Source: Betaproteobacteria bacterium
GTDB lineage: Bacteria > Pseudomonadota > Gammaproteobacteria > Burkholderiales > Burkholderiaceae_C
Length of the DNA stretch: 64,000 bases
Direction: 5' to 3'
Assembly: GCA_025356445.1 (NCBI GenBank)
Contig: JANXSZ010000024.1
Location: 1-64,000, forward strand
Made by a program: the position numbers and the translations under genes. Below the pieces are notes generated by a model that was not told where the DNA came from, searched no databases, and saw nothing but the letters and a program-made list of their open reading frames with translations. Shown piece after piece: positions 15,514 through 24,548 of this stretch (position 1 is its first letter; each line of letters begins with the position of its first letter).

Positions 15514-16929
15514 TTAATGGGTTGCACTGCCAGCGCTGCTGGGGGCGGGCGTGGCACCCAATGGAGCCATCGTGGGTTGGCCCATCAAGGCGGTTTGCAG
15601 GGCCGTGTCGGCCAGCCAAAACTGTTGTTCAGCGGCAATTGCGGCGATCACGCTGCCCACCTGGTCGCGGGTGTCGGCCAGCAGCTCGAACACGCCGATC
15701 AGCATGCCGTTGTAGCGCAGCACGTTTTCTTCGGCGATAGTTTGGCGCAGGGGTACCACCTCATCGCGGTAGTGGCGAGCCACGTCATAGGCGGTGCGGT
15801 AGGCGGAGTAGCTTTCGCGCAAGTGAGAGCCCGCTGCACGTGCAGTGGCTTCCAGCCGGTTCGCGCTGGCCAGGGTGCGGGCGTTCATGGCATCGCGTTG
15901 CAGGCCGCCACTGTCGAACACGGGCAAGCGCACGCTGACATCGAAGCCGCGCCGGTTTGAGCCAACAGGGGTCTGGCCTGTACCCTTGTCAAAAACGCTG
16001 TCACGTCGCACACCCAGTTCGATGTCGGTCAGGCTGGTGATACGGTTCAAGCCTTGGGCCGTGGCCGCACCTTCGAATTCCGCCTGGGCCAGTTGCAGGT
16101 CAAGCCGTGTGGTGCTGGCGGCAAGGCTAACGGCTTGCGGTGTGCGAGGTGTTTGAGGCAGATCAGGCAGTCGCTTGGGCAGTACCAGCGTTGGGGCTTG
16201 GCTGTCGGTCAAGCCCAGCAAGCGAACCAAGGCTTCGCGGGTGGCGGTGGCTGCGTGCTGCGCGGTGGCCCACTGCGTGGCGGCATCGGCATAAAACGCC
16301 TGCTGGCGGGCCCGTTGCAGCTTGGTGAAGTTGCCCGCAGCCTGCATCCGCCGTGCCAATTCGGCGCTGGCCTGCGCAGCGTCGTTCACCTGCTCTGCAT
16401 AAACCAGGCTTTGCTGCGCCGCCACCGCCCTGACCCAGGCCATGCGCACTTGGGTGATGTGCGCCACCACGCTGCGGGTCAATTGCAGCTGTGCTTGGGC
16501 TATTTGGCGCTGAGCGAGGTTCTGGCGCTGCGGCAGCGTCAGCAAATCCAGCAGACCGAAGGAGAGCAAACGGCCAATGTCAAGTTCGTCAACAAATCGC
16601 AGCCGCTCCAGCGTGAAGACAGGGTTGGCGATGCGCCCACTTTGTGCGGAGCTGGCTGCATCGGCCCAGTTTTGGGCCAGCAGGGCTTGCACCGCCGAGC
16701 TGCCCGCCAGCGCCAGTCGCACCGCGTTGCTTTGGGTCACCGGTTGTTCCAGCAACGTTGTCGCTATCTGTGCTTGGGCTTGGCGCTGTTCCGGGGTCAG
16801 CGCCAAGGTCAGCTCGCCTTGGGTGAAATCGGCGGCGACTTGGTTGGTTTGGACCACAGACTGCTCGAAATTGACGCTGGCGCAGCCAGACAGAACAGCC
16901 AGGGTGATCGCGCTTACAACGGCTTTCAT
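15514..16929 (-). CDS. TolC-family outer-membrane factor (lipoprotein)
   Basis: A 471-residue outer-membrane efflux protein (OEP family). It has a lipoprotein signal (LAVLSGC, lipid on Cys16), two long alpha-helical hairpin regions and typical phrases such as RLALAGSSAVQALLAQ and LDLQLAQAEFEGA. Family members form a channel for tripartite pumps. Here no RND pump or membrane-fusion protein is encoded beside it, which is unusual, so it may serve a pump elsewhere. Its ATG overlaps the stop of the small exported protein upstream (ATGA), and the multicopper oxidase follows after 13 bases, tying it to copper handling. Confidence 0.9.
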   Translation of the reverse strand: MKAVVSAITLAVLSGCASVNFEQSVVQTNQVAADFTQGELTLALTPEQRQAQAQIATTLLEQPVTQSNAVRLALAGSSAVQALLAQNWADAASSAQSGRIANPVFTLERLRFVDELDIGRLLSFGLLDLLTLPQRQNLAQRQIAQAQLQLTRSVVAHITQVRMAWVRAVAAQQSLVYAEQVNDAAQASAELARRMQAAGNFTKLQRARQQAFYADAATQWATAQHAATATREALVRLLGLTDSQAPTLVLPKRLPDLPQTPRTPQAVSLAASTTRLDLQLAQAEFEGAATAQGLNRITSLTDIELGVRRDSVFDKGTGQTPVGSNRRGFDVSVRLPVFDSGGLQRDAMNARTLASANRLEATARAAGSHLRESYSAYRTAYDVARHYRDEVVPLRQTIAEENVLRYNGMLIGVFELLADTRDQVGSVIAAIAAEQQFWLADTALQTALMGQPTMAPLGATPAPSSAGSATH

Positions 16930-17207
16930 GGCTTGGCCCCATGGTTGCCGTGAGCAGGATTTGCATCAGGCCGTGCTGCCTCTTTCGCATACGTCCGCCA
17001 GCCACCGATTTTTTCAACGGTGTCGTTGGTTGTTCGCCAAGGGGCAACGGGCTGGTCGTTAAAGGCTTGGTAGCCGATGAAGACAGAGCGGTAATTCAGC
17101 GGTGTCAACGCAGGGCGTTGAGGTGCAGCATCAGGTGGCGCTTGGGCGAAAGCGGCAGCGCAAAGCCACGCAGGCACGGCAACGGCCAAGACGTGAAAGG
17201 TTTTCAA
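16926..17207 (-). CDS. Small exported protein of the copper operon
   Basis: A 93-residue protein of unknown function. I chose a TTG start at 17207 because GGAG lies a few bases upstream (complement of 17211-17216) and it gives a clean signal peptide ending FAQA. The longer frame from an ATG at 17267 would put a Cys-rich segment before the signal. The mature part contains YRSVFIGYQAF and KIGGWRTYAKEA and ends in a His- and Asn-rich tail (HGNHG). It is translationally coupled to the TolC-family gene. I do not recognise a named domain; a periplasmic accessory role in copper handling is inferred from context. Confidence 0.6.
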   Translation of the reverse strand: MKTFHVLAVAVPAWLCAAAFAQAPPDAAPQRPALTPLNYRSVFIGYQAFNDQPVAPWRTTNDTVEKIGGWRTYAKEAARPDANPAHGNHGAKP

Positions 17208-17304
17208 AGTGATCTCCAGAAAGAAACAACAGCCGCAAAGGTTGCGGGGCTGGTTTGGCTGGCCCAATCGCCGTCAAAGTACAGACGGACTTAGAGCCTG
17301 GAGA

Positions 17305-17652
17305 TCACAGAAGCGGTGGTTTGAAGCCTTGGGCAGGCTCAGCGCTGACAAAGTGCGTAGGCACCGAGGTGATGCGTGCCGCAGGCAGCGCGGGCAGCAG
17401 GGGGGTAAATTCAGCCACGGCCAAACCCAGCAGATGGCAGAGTTGGCACTGGGTGCAACTTAAGGTGGCTGTGGTGTCAGCCGCTTTGTAGGCATCGTCC
17501 GTGCCTGCCATCATCTCGGCGCAATGGCTTGAAGCGGCAACGGCTGTGGATTCCGCACGGGCTGTCGAGCTTGTAGGTATTGCCATCGAGTCGCCCACCC
17601 ACGCGCGCAAGGGCAGCAGGGCGATCAGCAGGATGAGGAAGAAATGGCGCAT
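17305..17652 (-). CDS. Cys-rich exported protein, DUF2946-like (paralog B)
   Basis: A 115-residue protein with a hydrophobic N-terminus (about 4-16) followed by LLPLRAWVGDSMA. HCAEMM lies at about 43-48, then a cysteine ladder CTQCQLC with Cys at 66, 69 and 72, and a C-terminus ending GFKPPLL. It is the partner of the 140-residue protein at 12094-12516, with which it shares the LLPLRAW segment, the every-third Cys spacing and the ending. It is the first gene of the second metal operon, about 100 bases upstream of the small exported protein. Probable periplasmic or membrane-tethered metal binder; function not established. Confidence 0.65.
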   Translation of the reverse strand: MRHFFLILLIALLPLRAWVGDSMAIPTSSTARAESTAVAASSHCAEMMAGTDDAYKAADTTATLSCTQCQLCHLLGLAVAEFTPLLPALPAARITSVPTHFVSAEPAQGFKPPLL

Positions 17653-17706
17653 AGGATAATGATAGTTGGTGGCTGAAAAAGTTCAATTGAGAAGCGCAGT
17701 CGCCGC

Positions 17707-19374
17707 TCAAGGCACGAGTCGCGTGGGATTGGCGATGTCATCCGTTTGTGGCCAGTCGCGACTGAAATGCAGGCCTCGGCTCTCGTGGCGGTTTTGTGCG
17801 CTGCGCACGATCAACTCTGCCACTTGCACCAAATTGCGCAGTTCCAGCAGATCGCGGCTGACGTGGAAGTTCGCGTAAAACTCGGTGATCTCGGCTTGTA
17901 GCAGGGCAATGCGGTGGGCCGCGCGTTCCAGGCGTTTTGTGGTGCGCACGATGCCCACGTAGTCCCACATGAAGCGACGCAGTTCGTCCCAGTTGTGCGA
18001 GATCACGACGCATTCATCGGCATCGGTGACACGGCTGTCATCCCACTGGGGCAGGGGGAACGCTGGAGTGGGTGACGGCGCCGTGCTGGCGTTGGTTGCC
18101 GCCATGGCCTGTGTGGCTGCCCGTGCAAACACCATGCATTCCAAGAGCGAATTGCTGGCCAGCCGGTTCGCGCCGTGCAGGCCGGTACAAGCGGTTTCGC
18201 CCACCGCGTACAGCCCGGCCACGTCGGTGCGCCCGTGCAGGTCGGTTTGCACGCCGCCGCAGGTGTAATGCGCGGCGGGCACCACGGGGATAGGTTGGCG
18301 GGTGATGTCGATGCCGAGTTCCAAGCAGCGTGCCAGGATGTTGGGAAAGTGGTGCTGCAAAAACGCGGGGCTTTGGTGCGAGATGTCGAGGTAAACGCAG
18401 TCGAGGCCATGTTTTTTCATCTCGAAGTCGATGGCGCGGGCCACCACGTCGCGCGGGGCCAGTTCCAGGCGATCGTCGTGTGCGACCATGAAGCGCGTGC
18501 CATCCGGTAGCACCAGTCGCCCGCCTTCCCCGCGCACCGCTTCCGAAATCAGGAACGATTTGGCGTGTGGGTGGTAGAGGCAGGTGGGGTGGAACTGGAT
18601 GAATTCCATGTTGCTGACGGCACACCCTGCGCGCCACGCGGCAGCGATGCCATCGCCCGTGGCCGTGTCCGGGTTGGTGGTGTACAGGTAGACCTTGCCC
18701 GCGCCGCCTGTGGCCAGCACGGTATGGGCGGCGCTGAGGGTGATGACGGTATCGTGCCGTTCGTCAAAGGCGTAGAGGCCCAGGCAGCGGTTGGGTGCAG
18801 AGGTAACGGCGGTGTTTGCAGGATTCAGTTTGTGCGAGGTGATCAAGTCCACCAAATTGTGGTGCTCGAACAGTTCCACATTGGGCCGCTGGCGCACCTG
18901 TTCCATCAAAGTGCGCTGTACCGCCACCCCGGTGGCGTCGGTGATGTGGACGATGCGGCGCTGGCTGTGACCGCCTTCCCGCGTCAGGTGCAACTGGTCG
19001 GAGTCTTCTTCCAGCGTGAACGCTACGCCCAGCTCGCGCAGCCACGCAATCGCGTCCGGGGCGTTCTCGACGACGAAACGGGTGGCCGCCTCGTCGCACA
19101 GTCCGGCACCGGCCACCCGCGTGTCGTCCACATGCGCGTCAAACGAATCACCCTCGGCCAGCACAGCGGCAATACCGCCTTGTGCCCAAGCGCTGGCGCC
19201 GTCGTTCAATTGGCGTTTGGTCAACACCGCCACGCGCTGTTGGGCGGGCGCCAGCAAAGCGGCAGAAAGCCCTGCCAAGCCACTGCCCACGATGACCAGA
19301 TCAAAGTGCTGAACCGGTGAGGGGAGCAAAGGGTGAGGTGAGGGTGAAACCTGACTGTTTGGACAAGAATTCAT
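17707..19374 (-). CDS. nadB: L-aspartate oxidase
   Basis: A 555-residue flavoprotein that oxidises L-aspartate to iminoaspartate, the first step of de novo NAD synthesis. The FAD-binding site GSGLAGLSAALL starts near residue 30, and SAWAQGGIAA and the GEGGRL region are typical. HRVSR-like substrate residues and a C-terminal helical domain (ERAAHRIALLQ) complete the succinate dehydrogenase-type fold. I chose the ATG at 19374 over one at 19392; neither has a clear ribosome site. It is divergent from nadC-nadA across about 60 bases, so all three enzymes that make nicotinate mononucleotide are together. Confidence 0.95.
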   Translation of the reverse strand: MNSCPNSQVSPSPHPLLPSPVQHFDLVIVGSGLAGLSAALLAPAQQRVAVLTKRQLNDGASAWAQGGIAAVLAEGDSFDAHVDDTRVAGAGLCDEAATRFVVENAPDAIAWLRELGVAFTLEEDSDQLHLTREGGHSQRRIVHITDATGVAVQRTLMEQVRQRPNVELFEHHNLVDLITSHKLNPANTAVTSAPNRCLGLYAFDERHDTVITLSAAHTVLATGGAGKVYLYTTNPDTATGDGIAAAWRAGCAVSNMEFIQFHPTCLYHPHAKSFLISEAVRGEGGRLVLPDGTRFMVAHDDRLELAPRDVVARAIDFEMKKHGLDCVYLDISHQSPAFLQHHFPNILARCLELGIDITRQPIPVVPAAHYTCGGVQTDLHGRTDVAGLYAVGETACTGLHGANRLASNSLLECMVFARAATQAMAATNASTAPSPTPAFPLPQWDDSRVTDADECVVISHNWDELRRFMWDYVGIVRTTKRLERAAHRIALLQAEITEFYANFHVSRDLLELRNLVQVAELIVRSAQNRHESRGLHFSRDWPQTDDIANPTRLVP

Positions 19375-19433
19375 GTGTCGGTGTAATGACAAAATGCAGG
19401 GAGTCTATCCAATGCGTCTTCTTGTTTTTACCT

Positions 19434-20309
19434 ATGAACCCTGTGATTGATTTTTCTGCTGCCGGTATAGCGGCTATTGCCCAAGCTGACGTGGTGCGTG
19501 CCCTGTCTGAAGACCTCGGGGCGGGTGACCTGACGGCCTCTCTGGTCGATACCACCCGCCGCGCCCGTGCTCGCGTGTTGGCCCGCGAAAGCGCCGTGTT
19601 GTGCGGTACACCGTGGGTGCAAGCCGCTGTGTACGCCCTCGACCCGCAAGCCCGTATCGTGTGGCATGTGGCTGAAGGCCAGCGTTGCAGCACCGATCAG
19701 GTGGTGCTGGAAATCGAGGCCAGCGCCCCGGCTTTGCTGAGTGCAGAGCGCACGGCCTTGAATTTTTTGCAGTTGCTGAGTGCTGTAGCGACCAAAACCG
19801 CGTTGTACGTTACCGCCGTTCAGGGCACCCGCGCTCACATCGTGGACACCCGCAAAACCCTGCCCGGCTTGCGCCTTGCACAAAAGTACGCGGTGCGTAC
19901 GGGCGGTGGCGTGAACCACCGCATTGGCTTGTTTGACGCCGTGCTCATCAAAGAAAACCACATCGCCGCTGCTGGCGGTATTGTTCCCGTGCTGGCCCGT
20001 GCCGCGCGGGTGGCGGCGCAGGCCAGCTTTGTCGAAATCGAGGTTGAAACGCTGGCGCAGCTGCATGAAGCCCTGGATGCCGGGGCCAAGATGGTGCTGC
20101 TCGATAACATGGATTTGCCCACGCTGAACGAGGCCGTACGCATCAACAACGCGACGGGCCAACCCCGCGCCGTGCTGGAAATATCAGGTAACGTCAACCT
20201 GGACACGGTGCGTGCGTTGGCACAAACAGGTGTTGACCGCATCTCCATCGGGGCGTTGACCAAGGATGTGAAAGCGGTTGATTTTTCCATGCGTTTCGAG
20301 GGTTTGTGA
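19434..20309 (+). CDS. nadC: Nicotinate-nucleotide pyrophosphorylase (quinolinate phosphoribosyltransferase)
   Basis: A 291-residue enzyme that joins quinolinate and PRPP to give nicotinate mononucleotide and CO2. Family signatures are [71 protein letters not shown], and the C-terminal [12 protein letters not shown]. The ATG at 19434 gives the normal N-terminus; the frame is open upstream to 19317 but overlaps nadB. Its stop codon overlaps the nadA start (TGATG), so translation is coupled. Confidence 0.96.
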   Translation: MNPVIDFSAAGIAAIAQADVVRALSEDLGAGDLTASLVDTTRRARARVLARESAVLCGTPWVQAAVYALDPQARIVWHVAEGQRCSTDQVVLEIEASAPALLSAERTALNFLQLLSAVATKTALYVTAVQGTRAHIVDTRKTLPGLRLAQKYAVRTGGGVNHRIGLFDAVLIKENHIAAAGGIVPVLARAARVAAQASFVEIEVETLAQLHEALDAGAKMVLLDNMDLPTLNEAVRINNATGQPRAVLEISGNVNLDTVRALAQTGVDRISIGALTKDVKAVDFSMRFEGL

Positions 20310-21424
20310 TGAATGCCAGAGTTGAAATTGCCTACGAGCAACCCGCCTGCGCCACCCGCAGCGTCTGGGCGCGTGTCCCCGTCGAGCCTAGCCAGACTGA
20401 GCGTGCGGCGCTGAAAGACAAAATCCGCCACCTCCTCAAGGCCCGCAATGCCGTGATGGTGTCGCACTATTACGTCCACCCTGATTTGCAGGATTTGGCC
20501 GAAGAGACCGGTGGCTTGGTCAGCGATTCGCTGGAAATGGCCCGTTTTGGCCGTGACCATGCAGCGCAGACGCTGGTGGTTTCCGGCGTGCGCTTCATGG
20601 GCGAGACGGCCAAAATCCTCTCCCCCGAAAAGCGCGTGCTGATGCCCGATCTGGACGCGACCTGCTCGCTCGATCTGGGCTGCCCGCTGGACGAATTCAC
20701 CGCCTTTTGCGATGCCCATCCTGACCGCACCGTGGTGGTTTATGCCAACACCAGCGCGGCGGTCAAAGCGCGGGCCGATTGGCTGGTGACTTCCGGCTGC
20801 GCGCTTGATGTGGTGCGGGCACTGAAAAACCAGGGCCACAAAATCCTCTGGGCACCCGACAAGCACCTGGGCGGCTACATCCAGCGCGAAACCGGTGCGG
20901 ACATGCTGATGTGGCAAGGCAGCTGCATCGTGCATGACGAGTTCAAAGCCTTTGAGCTGGAAATGCTCAAAAAAGACCACCCCGGTGCCAAGGTGCTGGT
21001 GCACCCCGAGTCGCCTGCCGATGTGGTGGCGCTGGCCGATGCTGTAGGGTCAACATCGGCCATCCTGCAATCTGCACGGACCATGGATGCTACAACTTTC
21101 ATAGTCGCGACCGACAGCGGCATGATGCACAAGCTGCGTACCCAGAACCCCGGCAAGCTGTTCATTGAAGCGCCTACGGCAGGTACCAGCGCCACGTGCA
21201 AGAGCTGCGCCCAATGCCCCTGGATGGCGATGAACGGGCTGGCAGGCGTGGCGCAAGTGCTTGAAATGGCCCCGGCATCAGGGCTAGGTTTGAACGAAGT
21301 TCATGTTGACCCGGGTCTGGGCTTGCGTGCACGGGTGCCGATTGACCGGATGCTGGCTTTTACAGCGGCCTTGAAAGCAGGGCAGCCGGTGAGCGGGCTG
21401 GTGCCCCGGATGGGCGCTGCCTAG
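20309..21424 (+). CDS. nadA: Quinolinate synthase
   Basis: A 371-residue [4Fe-4S] enzyme that condenses iminoaspartate with dihydroxyacetone phosphate to quinolinate. The three cluster cysteines are expected in [10 protein letters not shown], in the TSGCALDV region and in [13 protein letters not shown] near the C-terminus. [29 protein letters not shown] and VHPESPADV are also family-typical. The start ATG at 20309 shares bases with the nadC stop; a GTG directly before it (20306) is an alternative. The product is the direct substrate of NadC. Confidence 0.96.
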   Translation: MNARVEIAYEQPACATRSVWARVPVEPSQTERAALKDKIRHLLKARNAVMVSHYYVHPDLQDLAEETGGLVSDSLEMARFGRDHAAQTLVVSGVRFMGETAKILSPEKRVLMPDLDATCSLDLGCPLDEFTAFCDAHPDRTVVVYANTSAAVKARADWLVTSGCALDVVRALKNQGHKILWAPDKHLGGYIQRETGADMLMWQGSCIVHDEFKAFELEMLKKDHPGAKVLVHPESPADVVALADAVGSTSAILQSARTMDATTFIVATDSGMMHKLRTQNPGKLFIEAPTAGTSATCKSCAQCPWMAMNGLAGVAQVLEMAPASGLGLNEVHVDPGLGLRARVPIDRMLAFTAALKAGQPVSGLVPRMGAA

Positions 21425-21457
21425 TTGGTAGCGCTGGCCTGTCTGTAGACTGGGCGC

Positions 21458-22357
21458 ATGCAACTCAAATGGCTGGAAGACTTCATTGCACTGGCGCAAA
21501 CGCGCAGCTTCACCCGTGCGGCAGAGCTGCGCCATGTCACACACCCGGCTTTTGGGCGGCGCATTCGTGCGCTGGAGGCTTGGGCAGGCACCCCACTGGT
21601 TGAACGCGCTGGCAGTCCGGTCACGCTGACGGCGGCAGGTGATTCCTTTCTGGATACCGCCACCCAAATGGTGCGCAGTCTGGACGGTTCGCGCGAGGAA
21701 CTGCACAGTGTGGCAGGACGGCAGGCCCGCACGTTGACACTGGCAACGGGCCGCACTTTGGCCCGGACTGTGGTAGCTGACTGGCTGGTGCGCTTGGGGC
21801 CCGTACTGCGGGACAGCGAGGTGCGTATTCTTACCCGTTCACTGGCGGATACCGTTCAGATGCTGGAGCGCAGCGAGGTGGATTTCACCCTCGTCTACCA
21901 CCATCCCGCTCTGACCTTTCGGCTTGATGCCCGGCAGTTTTTCCATGCCACGCTGGCCTCTGACAAGTTGGTGCCCGTGTCCCGGGCCGACGCCCATGGG
22001 CTGCCCTCTTATGCCTTGGGTGACAGCCATGCTAAGCCGACTCCTTATCTTGCTTACGCCTCTACCCTGGCCCTGGGTCGCCTGGTGGAAGACTATCTGA
22101 CCAATAACGCATTGGCTCCGCGTCTGGTGCGCTGCGTGGAATGTGACTCTGCCGATGCGCTGTACGAGTATGCGCTCAAAGGTTTGGGGGTTGCGTGGCT
22201 GCCCTGGTCCATGGTGCAGGGGGACTGCAAGTCGGGGCGGTTAGCGCTGGCCGGAGACAAGCGCATGGACGTGCGCTTTGACGTGCGGCTGTACCGACCT
22301 AAACGGCGCTTAAGCCCGCTGGCTGAGGCCGTGTGGAAAGCCTTGCTGCCGCGTTGA
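21458..22357 (+). CDS. LysR-family transcriptional regulator
   Basis: A 299-residue LysR-type regulator. The N-terminal winged helix-turn-helix (about 1-60: WLEDFIALAQTRSFTRAAEL, RRIRALEAWAGTPLVER) is followed by a periplasmic-binding-like effector domain from about 90. It is 33 bases after nadA but more likely belongs with the next two genes, a Bug-type binding protein and an aspartoacylase-like hydrolase on the same strand. LysR genes commonly neighbour their targets, though these are usually divergent. The effector is unknown. Confidence 0.88.
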   Translation: MQLKWLEDFIALAQTRSFTRAAELRHVTHPAFGRRIRALEAWAGTPLVERAGSPVTLTAAGDSFLDTATQMVRSLDGSREELHSVAGRQARTLTLATGRTLARTVVADWLVRLGPVLRDSEVRILTRSLADTVQMLERSEVDFTLVYHHPALTFRLDARQFFHATLASDKLVPVSRADAHGLPSYALGDSHAKPTPYLAYASTLALGRLVEDYLTNNALAPRLVRCVECDSADALYEYALKGLGVAWLPWSMVQGDCKSGRLALAGDKRMDVRFDVRLYRPKRRLSPLAEAVWKALLPR

Positions 22358-22547
22358 TGTTGTGCAGCGGTACGTTGATGGGGGATTGACTGCTGTATGC
22401 AGCCACACAAGGTTACTTTCACCTGAATTAGCACATTTTCGTGCTGTTATGGCACCACAAAGACGGGTCAAGCTCCTCAAAATACCTGTCAGGCCTTGAT
22501 CTTCCTTCACGTCCTTCGGCCTTCTGTCTTTCTTGAAAGTTCACCCC

Positions 22548-23540
22548 ATGAAGCTGTTCCGTGCTCTTCCTCTTCATTTTTCTCTTGCTGTCACCTTGTG
22601 TGGACTAGCTTGTACGCTCGCTGATTCCGCCTTTGCGCAAGGTAGTGCTTACCCCAGCAAGCCCATCACCATCGTGGTTGCTTACCCGCCTGGTGGCTCT
22701 ACCGATTTGACAGGGCGCACGCTCGCCACAGAGCTGTCGGCACGCCTTGGCGTGCCGGTTGTGATTGACAACGTCGGTGGTGCAGGCGGGGCGATTGGTG
22801 CGCAGAAAGTAGCCCATGCCGTGCCCGATGGCTACACGCTGTTGGTGGGGGCCAGTAACGAGTTGGCCATCAACAAATTGGTCACCAGCACGGTCAAGTA
22901 CGAGCAGAAAGACTTCACCCCCATCGGCCTGATTGCTTCTCAGCCGCTGGTGCTGGTGGCTTCGCCCAAAGCCGGCGTGAAAAACACGGAAGAGTTCATT
23001 AACGCGGTGCAAAAGAACCCTGGCAAGTTCAGCTACGGCAGCTCAGGCGTGGGCACTTCGCTGCACCTGGCCGGTGAGATGGTGAAGCAACAGGCCGGGC
23101 TGTTCATGACGCACATTCCCTACCGTGGCGTGGCGCCATTGACCAATGACCTGGTGGGCAACAACTTGGATTTTGGCGTGTTTGTGCTTTCCAGCGGCCT
23201 GTCGCATATCCGCAGTGGCCGTGTGATTGCCCTGGGTACGACCGAGGCTAAACGCTCTGTGGCGATGCCTGATATTCCTGCCCTGGCAGAAAACCCCAAG
23301 CTCAAGGGGCTGGACATTGGGGTTTGGTTTGCGTTGATGGGGCCTGCCAAATTACCCGAGCCCGTGATCGCCAAGCTCAAACAGGCGCTGGGCGATGCGC
23401 TGCAGTCACCCGATTTCCGTAAAAAGATGGAAGCCAGCAGCTCGACTGTGGCAGCCCCTGGCGTCGATCTGGCCAAGTTTCTCGTCACGGAAACGGCCAA
23501 ATACAAGCGGATTGTTGATTTCGCTCATATCAAGGAGTAA
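22548..23540 (+). CDS. Bug/TctC-family tripartite tricarboxylate-type binding protein
   Basis: A 330-residue periplasmic binding protein with a signal peptide (to about residue 31, ADSAFA). The Bug fold has the usual phrases YPSKPITIVVAYPPGGSTDLTGR, GGAGGAIGAQKVA, DGYTLLVG, MTHIPYRGVAP and PDIPALAE. Bug proteins bind carboxylates, amides or aromatic acids, and most are orphans without TctAB permease genes, as here. The gene stops two bases before the hydrolase gene, suggesting that the hydrolase acts on the bound ligand (inference). An in-frame TTG at 22533 is an alternative start. The 190-base gap upstream holds its likely promoter; I see no clear element there. Confidence 0.92.
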   Translation: MKLFRALPLHFSLAVTLCGLACTLADSAFAQGSAYPSKPITIVVAYPPGGSTDLTGRTLATELSARLGVPVVIDNVGGAGGAIGAQKVAHAVPDGYTLLVGASNELAINKLVTSTVKYEQKDFTPIGLIASQPLVLVASPKAGVKNTEEFINAVQKNPGKFSYGSSGVGTSLHLAGEMVKQQAGLFMTHIPYRGVAPLTNDLVGNNLDFGVFVLSSGLSHIRSGRVIALGTTEAKRSVAMPDIPALAENPKLKGLDIGVWFALMGPAKLPEPVIAKLKQALGDALQSPDFRKKMEASSSTVAAPGVDLAKFLVTETAKYKRIVDFAHIKE

Positions 23541-23542
23541 CC

Positions 23543-24523
23543 ATGGCGCTGTCTTTTGAACTGCTTGCCCCCGATATTTCCGCCTGGCGTGCAGGCAACA
23601 CCGGGGTGGAGGGTGTATGGACATTCGATTCTGGTTTGCCGGGTCGCCACGTGATGCTCAGCGCGCTGGTTCATGGCAATGAGTTGTGCGGCGCGTGGGC
23701 GCTCAAAGGCTTGCTGGAGGCGCACGTACGCCCGCAGCGTGGCCAATTGACCCTGGCTTTTTGTAACCTTGCCGCGTTTGACCGGTTTGATCCCAACAAC
23801 CACGACGCTGCACGGTATGTGGATGAAGACCTCAACCGCCAATGGTTACCTGAACGCATCGCCGAAGGTGGCACGCTGGAGCGCCGCCGTGCTGCGGCCC
23901 TGCAAGCTTTTGTGGCCCAGGCGGACTGGCTGCTTGACCTGCATTCCATGCACGAGCGCGCTGCGCCGCTGTTGCTGACAGGCATTCAACCCCGCAATCT
24001 GGCTTTGGCCCGTGTGCTGCGCAGCCCGGAACACATCGTGGTTGATGCCGGTCACAAAGATGGCGTCCGTATGCGCGACTTTGGTCGCTTTGGTGCACCC
24101 GATATAGATCCTGATACGGGTCGCAGCAACGACAGCCGTTCGCTGCTGGTTGAATGTGGCTTCCATGGGGATCTCTCCAGCCGCACCGTAGCGCAGGACC
24201 AGTGCGTGCGATTTTTGCAAGCTGCGGGCAGCTTGGATGCCTCCGCTGCGGCGAGCCTGCTGCCCGGTTGGCAACAGCCCGATGCACCTTGCCAGTGGGC
24301 GCTGGAAGTGACTGGGCCTGTGGTGGCGCGCAGCGAGAAGTTTCGCTTTGCCGAGCCTTACACCGGACTTGAAGTGATCGCTCAGGCTGGTACGGTGATT
24401 GGCTGGAACGATGGTGAGCCTGTGCTGACGCCCTACGATGACTGCGTACTCGTCATGCCTTCCATCCGCCAAGCGAAGGCGGGCGTGACCGTGGTGCGTT
24501 ATGCGCGCAGGCGGTTGCTGTAG
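23543..24523 (+). CDS. Succinylglutamate desuccinylase/aspartoacylase-family hydrolase
   Basis: A 326-residue M14-type zinc hydrolase. The zinc ligands are expected in HGNELCGAW (His and Glu, about residue 36) and in LLDLHSMHE (His, about residue 134). The catalytic Glu is likely in LLVECGFHGD. The C-terminal beta domain (VVARSEKFRFAEPYTGLEVIAQAG) matches family members that remove acyl groups from amino acids. It is separated from the Bug gene by two bases, so the two are probably co-transcribed for use of an N-acyl or amide compound. The substrate cannot be named. Confidence 0.85.
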   Translation: MALSFELLAPDISAWRAGNTGVEGVWTFDSGLPGRHVMLSALVHGNELCGAWALKGLLEAHVRPQRGQLTLAFCNLAAFDRFDPNNHDAARYVDEDLNRQWLPERIAEGGTLERRRAAALQAFVAQADWLLDLHSMHERAAPLLLTGIQPRNLALARVLRSPEHIVVDAGHKDGVRMRDFGRFGAPDIDPDTGRSNDSRSLLVECGFHGDLSSRTVAQDQCVRFLQAAGSLDASAAASLLPGWQQPDAPCQWALEVTGPVVARSEKFRFAEPYTGLEVIAQAGTVIGWNDGEPVLTPYDDCVLVMPSIRQAKAGVTVVRYARRRLL

Positions 24524-24548
24524 CCGGTCTTGCGCTGTGCCCGTGCTG

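Noticed and set aside
14574-15740. Open frame of 388 codons on the plus strand across the multicopper oxidase
   Set aside because: Antisense to a well-supported oxidase with all copper motifs; His/Val-rich artefact translation.
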